Below, piece by piece: positions 4,983 to 5,515 of a stretch of DNA of 5,515 bases. Origin of the DNA: Pelobacter sp. UBA5610 (GTDB lineage: Bacteria; Desulfobacterota; Desulfuromonadia; Desulfuromonadales; Syntrophotaleaceae); NCBI GenBank assembly GCA_002424645.1, contig DIKU01000027.1, positions 9,367 to 14,881 of the forward strand, read 5' to 3'. Both the position numbers and the translations under genes were made by a program. Each line of letters begins with the position of its first letter. Within the stretch, counting starts at the first letter, position 1. Under the pieces are notes generated by a model that was given only the letters and a program-made list of their open reading frames with translations, was not told where the DNA came from and ran no database searches.

Positions 4983-5515
4983 TCATTTCCGATTGCGTAG
5001 CGCCATACGCGACATGACGCCGCGACGGCGCAGGGAGGTGGGGATATTGTCCTGCACAAAGCGAACATCCTCGATAGTGTAGAAGGCGCGGGGATTGAAG
5101 CGTTTCACCAGTCGCAACACATCCTGCACGTCGCGTCGGCGGCACACCGTAAAGATCAGTTGTACCGGTCCGGATTCGCCATGCGCGTGCAGACTGGTCA
5201 CTCCGTACCCGGCTTTCCAGAGATGTTCGGTCAGTTCGGAGGCATCCTTGCGGGTGATAATGCGCACAATCAGGCTGCCGATGGCGATGCGTTCCTCAAG
5301 CAACACGCCGACGTAATTGCCGGTGGCAAATCCCAGGGCAAAGGCTATGTAGGTCAAAACATTGGTCAGGTTCTGCATCACCTGGCTGATGGCCACCACC
5401 CAAATCAGCGACTCGAAAAAACCCAGCAACGCCGCCCAGCCCTTCAGAGACCGGGACACGAAAATAATCCTCAGGGTACCGATACTTACGTCGATAATAC
5501 GGGCAAAAAACACCA
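4983..5515 (-). CDS. UPF0316 membrane protein (DUF5698 + DUF2179), 5' end outside window
   Basis: Conserved integral membrane protein of unknown biochemical role (UPF0316 group). The visible 176 residues run from a GTG at 5513, but the first visible residues FFARIIDVSIGTLRIIFV are already inside the conserved first helix, so the true start is probably a few codons beyond the window edge. Membrane helices lie at about 1-19, 26-46 and 50-72, with the DUF5698 features DVSIGTLR and GYATG-like GFATGNYVG (61-69). A soluble C-terminal DUF2179 domain follows (about 80-155), including GVTSLHAHGESGPVQLIF (104-121), CRRRDVQDVLRLVKRFNP (124-141) and AFYTIEDVRF (143-152). DUF2179 also occurs in YitT-type proteins and is thought to bind a small ligand, which is unproven. 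The tail (160-176) is very basic. It converges on the nuclease gene across the heptad array. Confidence 0.92.
   Translation of the reverse strand, partial: VFFARIIDVSIGTLRIIFVSRSLKGWAALLGFFESLIWVVAISQVMQNLTNVLTYIAFALGFATGNYVGVLLEERIAIGSLIVRIITRKDASELTEHLWKAGYGVTSLHAHGESGPVQLIFTVCRRRDVQDVLRLVKRFNPRAFYTIEDVRFVQDNIPTSLRRRGVMSRMALRNRK

Overview
The window looks like the chromosome of a moderately GC-rich Gram-negative anaerobe. A deltaproteobacterium of the Desulfuromonadales (Geobacter / Desulfuromonas / Pelobacter-like) is my best guess, from the arsenic transporter pair, the LarE type and the heptanucleotide intergenic repeats. This placement is an impression from gene content, not a computed result.

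Layout. (1) 1-1449, + strand: the 3' end of an Acr3-type arsenite efflux carrier, followed 49 nt later by a COG0701/DUF318 (ArsP-like) permease. This is the tail of a metalloid-resistance operon. (2) 1471-1881, - strand: a 136-aa protein I do not recognise, convergent with the permease. A 17-bp hairpin lies at the convergence point and includes the last codons of the minus gene. (3) 1882-2110: a divergent intergenic region with a 7-bp inverted repeat overlapping a possible -10, and a possible structured leader for cysK. (4) 2111-3881, + strand: cysK (O-acetylserine sulfhydrylase) followed 28 nt later by larE (PP-loop sulfur transferase), a two-gene sulfur-metabolism unit. (5) 3967-4907, + strand: a small tryptophan-rich membrane protein and, 2 nt after its stop, a secreted staphylococcal-nuclease-like protein. 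(6) 4904-4977: a composite array of 7-bp tandem repeats between convergent genes. (7) 4983-5515, - strand: a UPF0316 (DUF5698 + DUF2179) membrane protein whose start is outside the window.

How the genes work together. The arsenic pair exports inorganic arsenite (Acr3) and possibly organoarsenicals or another soft metal (permease). CysK makes cysteine from sulfide and O-acetylserine. LarE activates a nucleotide carboxylate with ATP and inserts sulfur. This LarE has three cysteines (96, 99, 176) where the Lactobacillus plantarum enzyme has only Cys176, which suggests the iron-sulfur, catalytic version rather than the self-sacrificing one. No larA, larB or larC is visible, so the LarE substrate is open. 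The remaining genes look like ordinary housekeeping or envelope genes. I saw no phage, transposon, CRISPR or toxin-antitoxin module. The most unusual non-coding feature is the heptad array at 4904-4977.
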